From positions 496,001 to 560,000 of the forward strand of contig NZ_CP119424.1 in assembly GCF_029223585.1 (NCBI RefSeq): a stretch of 64,000 nucleotides of DNA. The letters are read 5' to 3'. Made by a program: the position numbers and the translations under genes. The stretch comes from Photobacterium sp. DA100 (GTDB lineage Bacteria; Pseudomonadota; Gammaproteobacteria; Enterobacterales; Vibrionaceae). Of this stretch, positions 62,906-64,000 are shown one piece after another (position 1 is the stretch's first letter; each line of letters begins with the position of its first letter). Below the pieces are notes generated by a model. The model searched no databases and had not been told where the DNA came from. It saw only the letters and a list, made by a program, of their open reading frames with translations.

Positions 62906-64000
62906 ATGTCTAAATATCAGGAAGAATATCAACGGGCACAAACCGCACCGCAACAATTTTGGCAGCAGCAAGCGAAAAAGCTTCCGTGGTATCAATTTCC
63001 CCAAAACATTTTAAGCCAAGACGAAAATGGCATAGAGCGTTGGTTTGCTGATGGCGAGCTCAACACTTGCTATATGGCTTTGGATCAACATGTCGAGGCG
63101 GGGAGAGGTGATCAAACCGCGCTGATTTACGATTCACCGGTGACTGGTACTAAAATTCAGTACAGCTACCAAGTGCTGAGGGATCAAGTGGCCAAGACCG
63201 CGGGGATGTTGGCAGCGTTGGGGGTAACAAAGGGCGATCGCGTGGTGATCTATATGCCGATGATCCCTGAAGCCGCGATGGCCATGCTGGCTTGTGCACG
63301 TATCGGCGCCATTCATTCTGTGGTGTTTGGTGGTTTTGCTCCCAATGAGTTGGCCGTCCGGATTGAAGATGCTGAGCCAAAGTTGGTACTCACTGCCAGT
63401 TGTGGCATTGAAGTGAGTAAGGTTATTCCCTATAAGCCGCTGGTTGATCAAGCTATTATGGATAGTCGCTGGAAGCCTGAGCATGTGGTGGTTTTCCAAC
63501 GTAATGCCTGTCGCGCCGAGCTAACCGAGGAAAGGGATTGTGACTGGCAGGCTTTGAAGCAAAAAGCCGAGATGCATTCTTGTGTGCCTGTGAAAGCTAC
63601 GGATCCTCTCTATATCCTTTACACATCCGGGACCACAGGCAAACCCAAAGGGGTGGTCAGGGATAATGGCGGCCATGCTGTAGCGATGAAATACAGCATG
63701 GAAACCATCTATGACGTCGAGCCTGGCGACGTATTCTGGGCGGCATCAGATGTAGGGTGGGTGGTGGGCCATTCCTATATCGTTTACGGGCCATTAATCC
63801 ATGGTTGTACAACGGTCATGTTTGAAGGTAAGCCGGTGAAAACACCCGATCCGGCGGCTTTTTGGCGAGTGTGCAATGACTACGGGGTCAAGGTGCTATT
63901 TTCGGCTCCGACGGCGTTTCGGGCCATTAAGAAAGAAGATCCCGAAGGGGCGTTATTGGCTGATTACCCAATGGCAGGGCTAAAAGCGATATATATGGCA
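62906..64000 (+). CDS. prpE: Propionyl-CoA synthetase PrpE, 3' end outside the window
   Basis: ATG 62906 with GGAGGAA upstream; 365 codons are visible, all open. AMP-forming acyl-CoA synthetase: DRVVIYMPMIPEAAMAMLAC, RIGAIHSVVFGGFAPNEL, YTSGTTGKPKGVVRDNGGHA (P-loop) and FWAASDVGWVVGHSYIVYGP. It activates propionate to propionyl-CoA, feeding PrpC. It is the last visible gene of the operon, 104 bases after prpF. Confidence 0.94.
   Translation, partial: MSKYQEEYQRAQTAPQQFWQQQAKKLPWYQFPQNILSQDENGIERWFADGELNTCYMALDQHVEAGRGDQTALIYDSPVTGTKIQYSYQVLRDQVAKTAGMLAALGVTKGDRVVIYMPMIPEAAMAMLACARIGAIHSVVFGGFAPNELAVRIEDAEPKLVLTASCGIEVSKVIPYKPLVDQAIMDSRWKPEHVVVFQRNACRAELTEERDCDWQALKQKAEMHSCVPVKATDPLYILYTSGTTGKPKGVVRDNGGHAVAMKYSMETIYDVEPGDVFWAASDVGWVVGHSYIVYGPLIHGCTTVMFEGKPVKTPDPAAFWRVCNDYGVKVLFSAPTAFRAIKKEDPEGALLADYPMAGLKAIYMA

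Overview
The window reads as chromosomal DNA of a marine gammaproteobacterium of the Vibrionaceae, most likely Photobacterium or Vibrio. This is inferred from the gene families, including RhlE, a DUF3332 lipoprotein, AcnD/PrpF-type methylcitrate genes and FadL-type porins, and from the moderate GC content. No rRNA, tRNA or CRISPR array was seen. The species call is an inference, because no marker gene was compared.

Layout. 1-1.9 kb: a beta-lactamase-fold serine hydrolase cut by the window edge, facing a broken AraC regulator that runs into the tail of an IS256-type transposase. 2-9.6 kb, minus strand: a DUF1800/DUF1501 pair (the DUF1501 protein has a twin-arginine signal), an orphan tatA-tatB pair without tatC, and a 1218-residue agarase-like secreted protein with PKD and Ig-like repeats. 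9.6-11.6 kb: IS3-type debris and unassigned fragments. 11.7-19.6 kb: a lipoprotein, a small beta-barrel, a three-gene glycosyltransferase/HlyD/zinc-ribbon regulator operon, a DUF1254 protein and a glycine-zipper protein. 20-28 kb: three LysR-type regulators among outer-membrane proteins, a FadL-type channel and a DUF3302-HlyD pair. 28-40 kb: a domain-swapped GH3 glycosidase with a divergent AraC regulator, nemA-like and gloA-like genes, a threonine aldolase, an AraC/metallo-hydrolase pair and a DUF4382 lipoprotein. 40-43.5 kb: a second DUF1800/DUF1501 pair. 44-50 kb: MscS-like channel, RhlE and a run of small single-domain enzymes (NUDIX, VOC, YjbR, GNAT, ACT, HAD, GNAT). 50-53 kb: a roughly 3 kb insertion bounded by direct repeats that duplicate the 5' end of an exonuclease gene. 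53-56 kb: the exonuclease, two small genes and an EamA transporter, followed by 16 copies of a heptamer. 56-64 kb: the methylcitrate operon, GntR-prpB-prpC-acnD-prpF-prpE, with prpE cut by the window end.

How the parts work together. The methylcitrate operon is a complete propionate-degradation pathway, preceded by three copies of a TTGTYRACAA palindrome that probably bind the GntR-type regulator. The 2-10 kb cluster may be a secretion and processing module: the Tat-signal DUF1501 protein, its signal-less DUF1800 partner and a local TatAB pair sit beside a polysaccharidase-like protein. The GH3/AraC and LysR/porin clusters suggest uptake and use of algal carbohydrates or lipids.

The items most worth following up are the orphan tatAB (with an in-frame TAG in tatA) beside its probable substrate, the agarase-like protein that appears to lack its catalytic nucleophile, the domain-permuted GH3, the insertion with flanking duplication, two hydrophobic micro-ORFs, and the zinc-ribbon/GT2/HlyD operon.
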